From: Microbispora bryophytorum | Lineage (GTDB): Bacteria > Actinomycetota > Actinomycetes > Streptosporangiales > Streptosporangiaceae | Direction of reading: 5' to 3' | DNA: 64,000 bases | NCBI RefSeq assembly: GCF_006874465.1 | Contig: NZ_VIRL01000001.1 | Location: 372,001 to 436,000, forward strand | Shown: positions 16,509-25,584 of the stretch, piece after piece | Layout of the letters: each line of letters starts with the position of its first letter | How positions within the stretch are numbered: position 1 is the stretch's first letter | The notes under the pieces: generated by a model | What the model saw: only the letters and a program-made list of their open reading frames with translations | Told to the model about the DNA's origin: nothing | Databases searched by the model: none | Made by a program: the position numbers and the translations under genes

Positions 16509-17936
16509 CTATGCCTTCTTCTTGGAACGCTTGCGAAGGTGCGCGGGGATTCGCTCCCGGAGTTCCTCGGGGAGTCGCTCGCGGATCTGCTCCAGGGCCT
16601 TCGCCTCTATTTGCCGGATGCGCTCACGGGTCACGCCGTAGTGGTGGCCGATCTGTTCAAGGGTCTGGGGTTCGTCATCATCGAGGCCCAGGTGCCTGCG
16701 GAGGATGTCGGCTTCTTTTTCCGAAAGAGGGGCCAGCCACTCCTCGACGGCCTCCTCGGAGAGCATCTCCTGCAGCCTCTCCTCCGGCCCCGGCGTGGGG
16801 TCGGGCAGGGACAGGAAATCGCCCAGGTTGGCCCCGTCCCCGATGATTCGGTCCAGTGAGTCGGTGACCTTGCTCAGGGCGCGCGCCTCCTCCACCGCTC
16901 GGACGTCCAGGCCGGTGGCCAGCGCCACATCGACCGCGGTGGCGGACTTGCCGGCCCGGCGCAGCGCTGACTCCGTGGCCGCGACCATGCGCATCTTCTC
17001 GTGCATGTGAACGGGGATGCGGATGGCCGCGCCCTCGTCGGCGATCGCCCGGATGACTGTCTGTCTGATCCACCACGTGGCATAGGTGGAGAACTTGTGG
17101 CCCTTCCGTGGGTCGAACTTCCGGGCGGCGCGGATGAGACCGAGGATCCCGTGCTGGACGAGGTCTTCTTCCTCGAGCCCCTGCCCCAGGTAACCCACGA
17201 TGATGCTGTACACCAGCCGCGTGTTGTGCAGGACGAAGGCGTTGCGAGCGACCCTGCGGATGTCGTCGGCGGGCAATGCGGAGAGTTCCTCGTCAGTCGG
17301 TTCGACCCCCGCGCGGTCGACGCCGCCGCGCAGCAGGATGCTCAGCCCCACCTCCTCAGTCGCGCTCAGGAGGCGCCTACCGGGGTTGGTGCGGAGCCGG
17401 TCGCCGTTGATGAGGTGGCGGGCCACTGCGACGGCCTGCGGGAAGTCGTACGTCCTGCCGTCGGACTCGGGGGCGGGTTCGGGCTCACGTCCTGGAGGGG
17501 ACGCTGGTTCTGGCCTCGAGGAAACCGGTTCGTCGTGCAGGACGACGATGCCGGCCATCTTCGCGCGCTCGGGGAGTGACGCGATCTCTTCGGCGTCCAG
17601 CCCGGCCAGTCTGCCGAAACGACTCAGTTGCTCTCGCGTGACATGGCCTGTGGGGATGTGCTGGCGTACCAGCGCCAGCGCGCGCTCCGACCGCTCGGAC
17701 CGCGCGACTGTCGCAGTGGGCCTGGTGACGACGACCCGAAGGCCCATATCGGCCAGCGCCGCCACGACGCGCTCGCGCGCTTCCGGGGTCAGCCTCATCT
17801 GCTCGGCGGCATCCTCGAAGACCCCGGGGGGCACGGCGCCGTTGACGGCGCTGCTCCTGAGCTGCCGCAGGACGCGTGCCACGACTTGGTGGAGGCCCGG
17901 CTCGCCCAGGCGTGCCAATGGCGTGTCAACGGTCAT
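16509..17936 (-). CDS. Sigma-70 family RNA polymerase sigma factor beside drmAB
   Basis: About 475 residues. Region 2 (~235-320) has the RpoD-like sequence L-V-Q-H-G-I-L-G-L-I-R-A-A-R-K-F-D and F-S-T-Y-A-T-W-W-I-R-Q. Region 3 follows (I-P-V-H-M-H-E-K-M). Region 4 (~415-450) has the helix-turn-helix E-Q-I-G-H-H-Y-G-V-T-R-E-R-I-R-Q-I-E. The ~200-residue N-terminal part is unusual: it seems to hold two short helical units resembling sigma 1.1-like modules, joined by an acidic/Pro-rich linker. It is divergent from drmA with a ~115-bp gap. ATG 17936 is preferred; an in-frame ATG at 17966 is possible and neither has a clear ribosome site. It may control the helicase operon, or be part of the defence itself; both are inference. 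Confidence 0.85.
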   Translation of the reverse strand: MTVDTPLARLGEPGLHQVVARVLRQLRSSAVNGAVPPGVFEDAAEQMRLTPEARERVVAALADMGLRVVVTRPTATVARSERSERALALVRQHIPTGHVTREQLSRFGRLAGLDAEEIASLPERAKMAGIVVLHDEPVSSRPEPASPPGREPEPAPESDGRTYDFPQAVAVARHLINGDRLRTNPGRRLLSATEEVGLSILLRGGVDRAGVEPTDEELSALPADDIRRVARNAFVLHNTRLVYSIIVGYLGQGLEEEDLVQHGILGLIRAARKFDPRKGHKFSTYATWWIRQTVIRAIADEGAAIRIPVHMHEKMRMVAATESALRRAGKSATAVDVALATGLDVRAVEEARALSKVTDSLDRIIGDGANLGDFLSLPDPTPGPEERLQEMLSEEAVEEWLAPLSEKEADILRRHLGLDDDEPQTLEQIGHHYGVTRERIRQIEAKALEQIRERLPEELRERIPAHLRKRSKKKA

Positions 17937-18051
17937 GATTAGAACGTTCCCATAAGCCACCGACATTCAAGACAACCAAATTTCCGGGGCAAGCGTCTGT
18001 GTCCTTGAGCGTTGTTAGCATCCGGGTGTCCGGATGGAGCGGGAGGGGCGA
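17937..18051. promoter_or_regulatory. Divergent promoter region, sigma factor / drmA
   Basis: This 115-bp gap separates the divergent sigma factor and drmA genes and must hold both promoters. It is locally AT-richer (CAACCAAATTTCC near 17975). The drmA side ends in GGGAGGGG at 18041-18048, a ribosome binding site for ATG 18052. I see no confident -35/-10 pair, which would fit dependence on the alternative sigma factor, but this is not evidence for it. Confidence 0.45.
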
Positions 18052-21000
18052 ATGTCGCCACGCGAGAAGCTACTGGGGTACCTCCGTCAGCAACTGATCG
18101 GGCCAGTCGGGGAACTCACAGAGCTAATCGAGGAACCACCCAACCGGCGTTACCTCATGGGCACGCTCTACCCACAGGACACCGACCGGCAGCAGAGCCT
18201 GACCAAGGGTGCCGAGGACACCGAGCCGGGCGCCGCTCCTGAGGATCCGTCCGAGGAGACGCGCTTCGCGGACGACACCGTCCCGGACGCCAACGCCTGG
18301 CTGCCGTCCTCGATGGGGATCTCCTTCTACACCGACGCTGAAGAGCTGACGCTGATCTGCCGAGGCGCCCGCTACGAGACGCGGCGGGGCAAGGTCAGAA
18401 ATTGGCAGCGCATCCCGCTGGAGGACTTCGAGGAGACCTTCAAGGCCGGAGAGGTCGAGAGGGACATCTGGGACAGCCGTGCGCAGATACGCCTGCGGTG
18501 GCGTTCGTTCGCGGGTAACCGGCTGGTGACTGTCGCGCTGGTCAACACCAAGAAGGCCATGGGGGACCACGGGTCCCAATGGGACGACATGCTCTTTCAG
18601 GTCTCGCTGGAGGTCAGGCCGGTCGACGGTGAGTTGCTGCGGTACCCGAGCATCCGGCTGACCAGCCGCGACCTGGAAGAGCAGGAGCTGCGCCTGCAGT
18701 ACCGACACGTGGTGACACACGCCGTCGGCCACAGCTGCGCGGTGGACGAGATCGCCGAGGACGGCCGGGTGGTTGGGCTCCGGACCCAGATGATGCCGGA
18801 GGCCGAGGTGCCGGCGATCAGGCCCGCCGGGCCGTCCGGGCTACCCGTGCTGAAGCTCGCATACCTGTCCGATCCGGACGTGGCGGATTCCCGGCTGCAC
18901 AGGGAAATCATGGACTTCATCCGCGGCTATCGAAATTGGTGCCAAGGGCAGCGCACGGCCGACCTGCCCCCAGGAGCGCATGAAGCGGCCGAGCGCATCC
19001 TCGACAGGTTGGACACCGCCGTTCGCAGGATGGAACTCGGGGCCGATGCGTTGTTCGCTGATTCCTCCGGCCACGCACTTCGTGCCTTCCGGTTGGCCAA
19101 CCGGGCAATGGCACTCCAGATGCGGCACTCGGGGCGAGACCTCGGGGGACGGCGCCGTAAGCGTTCCGAGGCCGTCACGCTGGACCCGGATCCCTCGCCC
19201 GACGCGGCATGGCACCCGTTCCAGCTCGGGTTCTTCCTGCTGTCGGTCTGCGGGCTGATCGACGAGTCACACCCTGACCGCGAGGTGGTGGACCTGCTCT
19301 GGTTCCCCACGGGCGGCGGCAAGACGGAGGCGTACCTCTTCCTTGCCGCCTTCGAGATGATCCTGCGTAGGCTGCGGCATGGAGACGACGGCGGCGGAAC
19401 CGCCGTGCTCAGCCGGTACACGCTGAGCCTGCTGACGACGCAGCAGTTCCAGCGCGCCGCGACCACCGTCTGCGCCTTGGAGTACCTCCGCCTAAAGGAG
19501 GACCCGGTGATTCCGGGCGGCCCGTTCAGCATCGGGCTGTGGGTCGGCGGCGGCACCACCCCCAACAAGTACGCCGAGGCGCACGAGATGTTCCGGCAGC
19601 AGCGCGAGGCCGCCAGGCCGAAGGACGTCTTCATCCTCGACCGCTGCCCTTGGTGCGGCACGCAGATAATGCCTACCGCCAAGTCCCCCGACATCGGCGA
19701 CTACGGGGTGCGGACGACCGAGACGTCCTTCCAGTTCCTGTGCCCTAGGGAGGAGTGCCACTTCCACGAACGGCTGCCGGTCGCGGTGGTCGACGAGCAC
19801 CTCTATGCGGACCCGCCGACATTCGTCCTCGGGACCGTGGACAAGTTCGCCCGGCTGGCCTGGGAGCCCGACGCGGGACGGCTGTTCGGCGGTGAGTACC
19901 TGCCCCCGTCCTTGGTGATCCAGGACGAGCTGCACCTGCTCACCGGCCCGCTCGGAACCACCGTGGGTCTGTACGAGGCAGCCGTGCTCGAACTGTGCTC
20001 GTGGAGTGGAGCCCACGGGCCGAAGGTCGTCGCGTCGACCGCCACTATCCGGCGCGCGAGCGAGCAGATCCGCGCGCTGTACGGCCGGGACGTTCAGCTG
20101 TTTCCCTCGGCGGGCCTGGACGCCCGCTACTCATACTTCGCCGAACCGGATGACACCGTCCCCGGGCGTAAGTACGTCGGCGTCATGGCGCAGGGCCACA
20201 CCGCGGGCCGCGCAACGGCGGTGACGGCGGCCGCCATGTTGCACGCGCCCATGGAGCTGCCCGAGGAGCGCCGCGACGACTACTGGACGCTCGTCGCCTA
20301 CCACCACAGCATGCGGGAGCTTGGCCGGACCCGTACTGCCGCCGGTGACGAGATCCCCGCGCATCTGCGCGGCCTCGGCTCGCCGGGACGCCGTCGTGTG
20401 CTGACAGAACGCCAGGTGGAGGAACTGTCCAGCAACCTCGACAGATCCGAGCAGCCAAAACTGCTGGACCGCCTTGAGCTGAGTTACGAGGATCTTGACA
20501 GCGTCTCCATGGTCGTCTGCACCAACATGCTGTCGGTCGGAGTGGACGTGAAGCGGCTTGCGCTGATGCTGATGCTCGGCCAGCCGAAGGCGACAGCGGA
20601 ATACATCCAGGCGAGCAGCCGTGTCGGGCGGCACGGCGTCCCCGGGCTCGTGGTCACCTTCCTCAACGCGACCCGGTCGCGTGACCGCTCGCACTACGAG
20701 ACGTTCGGCATATTCCATAAGGCGCTCTACCAGCATGTCGAGCCGACCAGCGTGACCCCGTGGTCGATCCCGTCCCGCCGCCGGGCGCTGCACGCCGCGC
20801 TGGTGATCCTTGTCCGGCACGGCCTCGGGCTGTCGGCGGACGATCAAGCCGGCGACGTCCTCCACCACGCCGGCGAACTGGCCGAGGCCACGTCCCGGCT
20901 GGTCCGCTGGGTGGCCAAGGCGGACCCGTCCGCTGTCAATGAGGTGCGCGCCGACCTCGACGGACTCCGCCGGGCCTGGCTGGACGCGGCGGAGCATGCG

Positions 21001-21159
21001 AGGCAGGCGGGCAAACGCCTGTACTACAAACCCGCGGGAAAGGCGCAGGCGAGCCTGCTCAAGAACTTCGACCGGCCCGGCGGCATGTGGGAGACGCAGC
21101 ATTCCATGCGGAGCGTCGACCGTGAATGCCAGGTCGTCGTGAAGGGGGCCGGGGAATGA
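18052..21159 (+). CDS. drmA: DISARM core helicase DrmA
   Basis: 1035-residue SF2-type helicase matching DrmA, the core DISARM helicase. Walker A F-P-T-G-G-G-K-T-E is near 417-425, a zinc ribbon (C-P-W-C, then C-P-R-E-E-C-H) lies near 530-565, the DEAD-box equivalent is V-I-Q-D-E-L-H-L-L near 622, motif III is S-T-A-T-I near 662, and motifs V and VI are S-V-G-V-D-V near 826 and Q-A-S-S-R-V-G-R near 853. The Q-D-E-L-H-L-L-T-G-P-L-G block is characteristic of DrmA. The start is set by GGGAGGGG just upstream; ATG 18034 is an alternative. It overlaps drmB as ATGA. In known DISARM, DrmAB forms the complex that engages incoming DNA. Family call is strong; membership of a complete system is not. Confidence 0.88.
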   Translation: MSPREKLLGYLRQQLIGPVGELTELIEEPPNRRYLMGTLYPQDTDRQQSLTKGAEDTEPGAAPEDPSEETRFADDTVPDANAWLPSSMGISFYTDAEELTLICRGARYETRRGKVRNWQRIPLEDFEETFKAGEVERDIWDSRAQIRLRWRSFAGNRLVTVALVNTKKAMGDHGSQWDDMLFQVSLEVRPVDGELLRYPSIRLTSRDLEEQELRLQYRHVVTHAVGHSCAVDEIAEDGRVVGLRTQMMPEAEVPAIRPAGPSGLPVLKLAYLSDPDVADSRLHREIMDFIRGYRNWCQGQRTADLPPGAHEAAERILDRLDTAVRRMELGADALFADSSGHALRAFRLANRAMALQMRHSGRDLGGRRRKRSEAVTLDPDPSPDAAWHPFQLGFFLLSVCGLIDESHPDREVVDLLWFPTGGGKTEAYLFLAAFEMILRRLRHGDDGGGTAVLSRYTLSLLTTQQFQRAATTVCALEYLRLKEDPVIPGGPFSIGLWVGGGTTPNKYAEAHEMFRQQREAARPKDVFILDRCPWCGTQIMPTAKSPDIGDYGVRTTETSFQFLCPREECHFHERLPVAVVDEHLYADPPTFVLGTVDKFARLAWEPDAGRLFGGEYLPPSLVIQDELHLLTGPLGTTVGLYEAAVLELCSWSGAHGPKVVASTATIRRASEQIRALYGRDVQLFPSAGLDARYSYFAEPDDTVPGRKYVGVMAQGHTAGRATAVTAAAMLHAPMELPEERRDDYWTLVAYHHSMRELGRTRTAAGDEIPAHLRGLGSPGRRRVLTERQVEELSSNLDRSEQPKLLDRLELSYEDLDSVSMVVCTNMLSVGVDVKRLALMLMLGQPKATAEYIQASSRVGRHGVPGLVVTFLNATRSRDRSHYETFGIFHKALYQHVEPTSVTPWSIPSRRRALHAALVILVRHGLGLSADDQAGDVLHHAGELAEATSRLVRWVAKADPSAVNEVRADLDGLRRAWLDAAEHARQAGKRLYYKPAGKAQASLLKNFDRPGGMWETQHSMRSVDRECQVVVKGAGE

Positions 21160-23009
21160 GCAGCCGCAAGCTACGCGTCCGGCAGGCACAGACGGTCGTA
21201 CCTTTCGGAGTGGGCGCGGTGTTCGACGTCCAAGGCGAATCATTCGTCGCAGCCGGCATCGCCGACTGGCCGTCGCCACGGAACCTGGAACCGATCCACG
21301 CGCCCCGGCTGGAGCGGAAGCTGAAGGTCACGGGCCTGTGGGCGCCATTGCAAGCACCGGTTGCCGACTACGACGTCCCCGACGCGTCGGGGCCGGCGTT
21401 TATCCGCTTCCCGGCCTGGCTCTTCTGCGGATCGTGCCGTCGGATGACGCACTGGCGGATCCAGGACGAGAAGTTCGGGCATCCGCCTTACTGCGCCTTC
21501 TGTAGTCCGCGGCACAAACTCACCCCGATGCGGTTCGTCCAGATCTGCGAGGCCGGGCACCTGGGGGACGTCGACTGGTGGTACTGGGCGCACTCCCAGC
21601 TCACGCCCGAGGAACGCGACAGATGCCCAGGGTCGACAGCGCTGAGCTTCGAGGCAGGAGAGAACGCCACCGGGCTTGAGGCGTTGACGGTGCGATGCCG
21701 GCACGAGGAGTGCGCGGCGGCCCAGAGAGACCTGCTCGACATCCTGGGCACGCAGAAGATGCGCTGCTGCGGGCGCAATCCCTGGGAACGGTTCAGCGAA
21801 CGGAAGGACTGCGGGGAGCAAATCCAGATCGTGCAGCGGACCGCAGGCAACGTCTACTATCCCGTCGTCCATTCGGCGCTCGACATTCCAGCCCCCGCAG
21901 CGCCCGTGGTGGCCGACGACGAGGCAACGCGGCGGATTCGGGAGCACCCATACTTCGGCATGCTGTGCCAGTCGCCCGACGCACCGGGAGCGGACGGGCT
22001 CATCGTGCTCATCGCGGAGGTGACCGAGGCCGACCCATCGCTCGTCAAACGGCTGGTGGAGGAGGAAACCGGGCGGGCCGCTAGCCCCGAGGCAGCGCCC
22101 ACCGGGGAGGGGCCCGATCTAAGCAGGGGCGAGTGGGCCGCCTTCACCGCGACCAAACCCGCGCGCAGCGCCCATTTCGTCACCCGCGAGGTCAACCTGG
22201 GCTCGTCACGAGAGCTTCCGTGGACTGAGCTGGAGGCGAGGATTGCGCGGGTCGTCGTGGCCGAACGAATCCGTGAGGTCCGTGCGCTCCAGGGTTTCAG
22301 CCGGGTCTCCCCGGAGGGCCGGATGATTCCGGTGGACCCATCGGGACGCCGACGCTGGCTGCCCGCCATCGAGGTGTTCGGCGAAGGGATTTTCCTGACG
22401 CTGAACGAGGAACTGCTCAGGCAGTGGGAGGCCCTTCCGCAAGTTCGCACCCGCACCGCGGGAATGCAGGCAGACCTGGCAAAGTCGTTCCAGCGGGACC
22501 GGATCGAAGCCTTCGCCGGTCCCCGGCTGCTGCCCCGGCTCCCTTTACTGCACACACTGGGGCATCTTCTCGTCCGGCAACTGTCCTTCGAGTCCGGGTA
22601 CAGCGCCGCGTCACTGCGCGAGCGGGTGTACGCGCGTTCTGTGGAGGGCGATGATCACCAGTACGGACTGCTCGTCTATACCGCCTCCGGCGATGCGGAG
22701 GGCACCCTGGGCGGTCTCGCGCGTCAAGGCGAACCCGACCTGCTTCCCGAGCTTCTGCTACGGCTCCTGGAACAGGCCGCCTGGTGCTCGGCCGACCCGC
22801 TGTGCTCGGAGCACGGCGGCCAAGGGTACGGCAATCTGAACCGGGCGGCGTGCCACGCCTGCGCGCTCATCCCCGAGACTAGTTGCGAGGTGGGCAACAT
22901 CCTGCTCGACCGGGTGATGGTGGTCGGCGGCTCAGGGGTTCCGGGGTTCTTCGAGCCCGTTGTCCAGTCGGCTCGGGAAGAGGCGGCGCACCGGGTCGGT
23001 GCATGGTGA
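21156..23009 (+). CDS. drmB: DrmB (DUF1998-domain DISARM protein)
   Basis: 617 residues. The opening R-Q-A-Q-T-V-V-P-F-G-V-G-A-V-F-D is typical of DrmB. Zinc-type cysteine pairs C-G-S-C (~91-94) and C-A-F-C (~112-115) follow, then further Cys around 190-215. A DUF1998 core (L-H-T-L-G-H-L-L-V-R-Q-L near 464-475) precedes a C-terminal Cys/His-rich region (~545-575). DrmB is the obligate partner of DrmA. The ATGA overlap with drmA and the short overlap with the helicase gene downstream show one translationally coupled operon. No motor motifs are seen in DrmB itself, as expected. Confidence 0.87.
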   Translation: MSSRKLRVRQAQTVVPFGVGAVFDVQGESFVAAGIADWPSPRNLEPIHAPRLERKLKVTGLWAPLQAPVADYDVPDASGPAFIRFPAWLFCGSCRRMTHWRIQDEKFGHPPYCAFCSPRHKLTPMRFVQICEAGHLGDVDWWYWAHSQLTPEERDRCPGSTALSFEAGENATGLEALTVRCRHEECAAAQRDLLDILGTQKMRCCGRNPWERFSERKDCGEQIQIVQRTAGNVYYPVVHSALDIPAPAAPVVADDEATRRIREHPYFGMLCQSPDAPGADGLIVLIAEVTEADPSLVKRLVEEETGRAASPEAAPTGEGPDLSRGEWAAFTATKPARSAHFVTREVNLGSSRELPWTELEARIARVVVAERIREVRALQGFSRVSPEGRMIPVDPSGRRRWLPAIEVFGEGIFLTLNEELLRQWEALPQVRTRTAGMQADLAKSFQRDRIEAFAGPRLLPRLPLLHTLGHLLVRQLSFESGYSAASLRERVYARSVEGDDHQYGLLVYTASGDAEGTLGGLARQGEPDLLPELLLRLLEQAAWCSADPLCSEHGGQGYGNLNRAACHACALIPETSCEVGNILLDRVMVVGGSGVPGFFEPVVQSAREEAAHRVGAW

Positions 23010-24109
23010 CCATCGGCTATCTCGACCTGCACCCCGAGCAGCGCCACGTGCTGGACCAACTCGCCAAGCCCGGCCATCACCTGGTCAGCGGACCACCCGG
23101 GTCCGGCAAGAGCCTGCTCGCGATCCACCACGCCGCCGCGCTGGAGATCGTCGGCCGTCCCGTGACGCTGATCGCGCATTCGAAGCTGCTCGGACAGCAT
23201 CTGACTGCCGGCGGTGCGCAACTCGGCGTGTCGTTGCCGATCATGACCTTTCACGGCTGGGTGCACGCCTGGTACCGGGAGGCCACCGGCTCGCCACTCG
23301 GCGGAGCGAGGATCGGCGCCTTCGACTGGACCCGCTTGATGTCTGCGGCCCTGCACGACACCGGACGACGAGGACATGTTCTCGTCGTCGACGAAGCGCA
23401 GGACCTCCCGCAGGAGTTCTTCGGCCTGTGCAGAGTCCTCGGAATGGACGTGGTCGCGTTCGCCGACGAGTGCCAGCGGATCACCAGTACCCAATCCACG
23501 CTCGATGAAATCGAGAAGGCCCTCGGCGGGTGCGGACGGCTGGAAATCAGCACCAATCTGAGGAACCCTCGCCCGGTCGCGGAACTCGCCCGCCACTTCT
23601 ACCCGGGGCTGCACCAGCCGCCGCTGCCGCACCGGGACGGGCCGGTTCCGGTGCTGCTGCGGCGCCCGGAAGCGCGCCGTCCATTCGCACGCTGGCTTGC
23701 CCACTATGCCGAGACCCATCGCACACTCAAGATCGGAGTGGTGGTCAAGCACAGCAGCGAGCAGGGAGAGTTGCTGGCGGAGATCGAGCGGGTGCGCCCC
23801 GGCCTGCGACCGCAGATCTATGTCAGTGCCGCGGGAGACGCGAGGTACCGGAAAGTCGACCCAGATCGTTCGGGTCTCCGACTGGTGAATCGGGCGAGCG
23901 TCAAGGGCCTGGATTTCGACACTGTGATCGTCCCGGATGCGCATCTCGACACGGACGATCCGTCCAGCGCGGATTTAAAGATGAAGTACTACGTGCTCGT
24001 CACGAGGACGCGCGGAGAGCTTTACATCTGCTATTCCGGGGACCAGGAACCGCGGATGTTTGACGGCATACCGCAGCGGACCCTCGTCCGACAGATTCTG
24101 CCTGGTTAG
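23003..24109 (+). CDS. SF1 (UvrD/Rep-like) helicase, third gene of the drm operon
   Basis: 368-residue minimal superfamily 1 helicase. Walker A G-P-P-G-S-G-K-S (~30-37), motif II V-V-D-E-A-Q-D-L (~127-134), motif III-like F-A-D-E-C-Q-R-I (~153), a motif V-like K-G-L-D-F-D-T-V-I-V (~300) and a C-terminal V-T-R-T-R-G-E-L-Y-I (~335) are all present. Accessory 1B/2B subdomains are largely absent, so it is much shorter than UvrD (~720). ATG 23003 overlaps the drmB stop; GTG 23006 would give a GTGA overlap. It occupies the place where DISARM usually has the PLD nuclease DrmC. Its role beside DrmAB is unknown to me. Confidence 0.83.
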   Translation: MVTIGYLDLHPEQRHVLDQLAKPGHHLVSGPPGSGKSLLAIHHAAALEIVGRPVTLIAHSKLLGQHLTAGGAQLGVSLPIMTFHGWVHAWYREATGSPLGGARIGAFDWTRLMSAALHDTGRRGHVLVVDEAQDLPQEFFGLCRVLGMDVVAFADECQRITSTQSTLDEIEKALGGCGRLEISTNLRNPRPVAELARHFYPGLHQPPLPHRDGPVPVLLRRPEARRPFARWLAHYAETHRTLKIGVVVKHSSEQGELLAEIERVRPGLRPQIYVSAAGDARYRKVDPDRSGLRLVNRASVKGLDFDTVIVPDAHLDTDDPSSADLKMKYYVLVTRTRGELYICYSGDQEPRMFDGIPQRTLVRQILPG

Positions 24110-24150
24110 ACCTTAGCAAGAACACGACCGGTTGGCACCCGAGTCAAATT

Positions 24151-24276
24151 CACCACGTGGGCCTCTACATCGGCAAGGGACGATGGTCCACGCCCCGCAC
24201 ACCGGCAGCCACGTGCAGATCGCACGATGCCCCGCAGCGACTACGTCGGTGCTGTACGACCGTCTCAGCAAATAAC
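24151..24276 (+). pseudogene. Decayed 3' fragment of an NlpC/P60 peptidase gene
   Basis: From CACCACGTGGGCCTCTACATCG onward this piece matches the end of the hydrolase gene at 16334-16447 at roughly 85 percent identity by eye, including the H-V-G-L-Y-I-G-K and V-H-A-P-H-T-G-S-H-V coding blocks. A one-base deletion after the G-K-G codons breaks the frame, and a second small gap follows. No start or 5' half is present. It lies just after the drm operon, so the drm module sits between an intact hydrolase gene and a broken relative. Confidence 0.78.
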
Positions 24277-24362
24277 TTGGCCACGCCTGATCACCCATAG
24301 CTATTCTTTGCTCTCGCTGCGTTGACAGAGCAGTTCATACGAGCACTGTTGAGGGGGGTGTT

Positions 24363-24980
24363 GTGTCGACGATCGGCGTTGCCCTGGTAACTGCTGCCGT
24401 CGGCCTCCTCACCGGACGAGTTGTCCGGATCATCGTCGGCCACTTCACCTCCCGGAAAGTCACGCCGTACTCAACCGAGATCATCACTGCGGCGGTGTTC
24501 GGGCTGCTCGGCTGGCGGATCGGTCTTGCTCCGCTTCTCTTCGCATACCTCTATATGGCCGCTGCTGGAGTAGCGCTGAGCGTGATCGACCTGCGGACGC
24601 GACGACTGCCGGACGCGCTCACGCTGCCCTCGTACGTCGTCCTCCTGGCGCTCGTGGCCGTTGGCGGGATAGTGAGCAGGGACGAAGCGGTCACCGTGGG
24701 CCTGGTCCTCGGTGCGCTGGGCGCCTTCTCGCTCTACTGGTGCTTCCGGCGGATGAACGCCGCCCTTGGGCCGGGGGACGTCAAGGCGTCCGGTCTTGTC
24801 GGCGGGATCCTTGGGACCATCGGCGTACACGCGTGGGTCGTCGGCATCGGCGCGGGGCTCATACTGGCGGCGCTATACGCGGTGGCCATGCTGATCAGCC
24901 GGAGGGGCTCCGTATCCACCCTCATACCGTATGGACCGTTCATGTTCGCCGGCTGCCTTGTGGCTGTCCTCGCGACGTGA
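24363..24980 (+). CDS. Type IV prepilin peptidase (A24 family, TadV/PilD-like)
   Basis: 205 residues with about six membrane helices. The two catalytic aspartates of A24 peptidases are visible: V-I-D-L-R-T-R-R-L-P-D near residue 75, and G-P-G-D-V-K near 138 (the GxGD motif). The N-terminal cytoplasmic zinc domain of PilD is missing, as in short TadV/CpaA-type enzymes. It cleaves prepilin leaders and probably serves the Tad pilus genes at 43-53 kb, although separated by 18 kb. GTG 24363 follows GAGGGGGGTG. A TTGACA box lies at 24322-24327 without a clear -10. Confidence 0.86.
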   Translation: MSTIGVALVTAAVGLLTGRVVRIIVGHFTSRKVTPYSTEIITAAVFGLLGWRIGLAPLLFAYLYMAAAGVALSVIDLRTRRLPDALTLPSYVVLLALVAVGGIVSRDEAVTVGLVLGALGAFSLYWCFRRMNAALGPGDVKASGLVGGILGTIGVHAWVVGIGAGLILAALYAVAMLISRRGSVSTLIPYGPFMFAGCLVAVLAT

Positions 24981-25101
24981 CCGCCGAATGTTCTCCACCG
25001 CCGACGCTGGGGCCGTAGGCTGGACATGGCCGATCTCACCTTCTCTTTTGGCGAAGGAAGTGAAACCGGTCAGGGGCCGTTCCCTTTCGGGGGCGGCCCC
25101 G

Positions 25102-25584
25102 CTACTCGTTGAGGAGTTCCCGCAGCAGCGTGAACCCCGGCATAATCTCCCTTGGCCGTACGCCGACCTCGAACATCTCCGGCTCTTCGAAGACCGGTTC
25201 CCCGCTGGGGCGGCGCACATAGGCCACGCGGCCGTAGTCGACGCCGTCATCACGGTCGAAGCTCATCCAGGTGATCGCCTCTTGCTCGCCTTCGCGCAGT
25301 GCATGGTTCGAGACCGCGCGCGTGGCCACGGTGCTCGGCGGCTCGAAGATCCACACCTGCGGCACCGCGAGGACCCAGCGCCTCACGCCGATCTCACCGG
25401 CCTTCGCGGCGGCTCTACGCTCGAAGGCGACGGCGGTCTTACGATCGCGCAGGTAGTCGTAGTCGCTGAGGACGAGACGGCGCTCTCCATCCAGCAGGAC
25501 GACTGCAGGGCAGTCACGAGCGACGATGCTCTTCTCCAGGCGCTCAACCACGTCGAAGAGCAGGTTCGCCGTCTCGGAGTTCAC
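25102..25584 (-). CDS. Hypothetical protein, 160 aa
   Basis: I do not recognise a family. The protein is soluble and acidic, opening with a helix that has a heptad-like pattern (L-L-F-D-V-V-E-R-L-E-K-S-I-V). A strand-rich middle (P-A-V-V-L-L-D-G-E-R-R-L-V-L-S, W-V-L-A-V-P-Q-V-W) and an acidic C-terminal third follow. Codon bias is strong and typical of the host. It lies downstream of the minus-strand beta-propeller cluster with a 165-bp gap and may be transcribed separately. Confidence 0.6.
   Translation of the reverse strand: MNSETANLLFDVVERLEKSIVARDCPAVVLLDGERRLVLSDYDYLRDRKTAVAFERRAAAKAGEIGVRRWVLAVPQVWIFEPPSTVATRAVSNHALREGEQEAITWMSFDRDDGVDYGRVAYVRRPSGEPVFEEPEMFEVGVRPREIMPGFTLLRELLNE

Noticed and set aside
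16455..24150. Perfect direct repeat from recent insertion of the drm module
   Set aside because: The flanking NlpC/P60 copies differ by many substitutions and indels, so this is an old or recombinational junction, not a target duplication.
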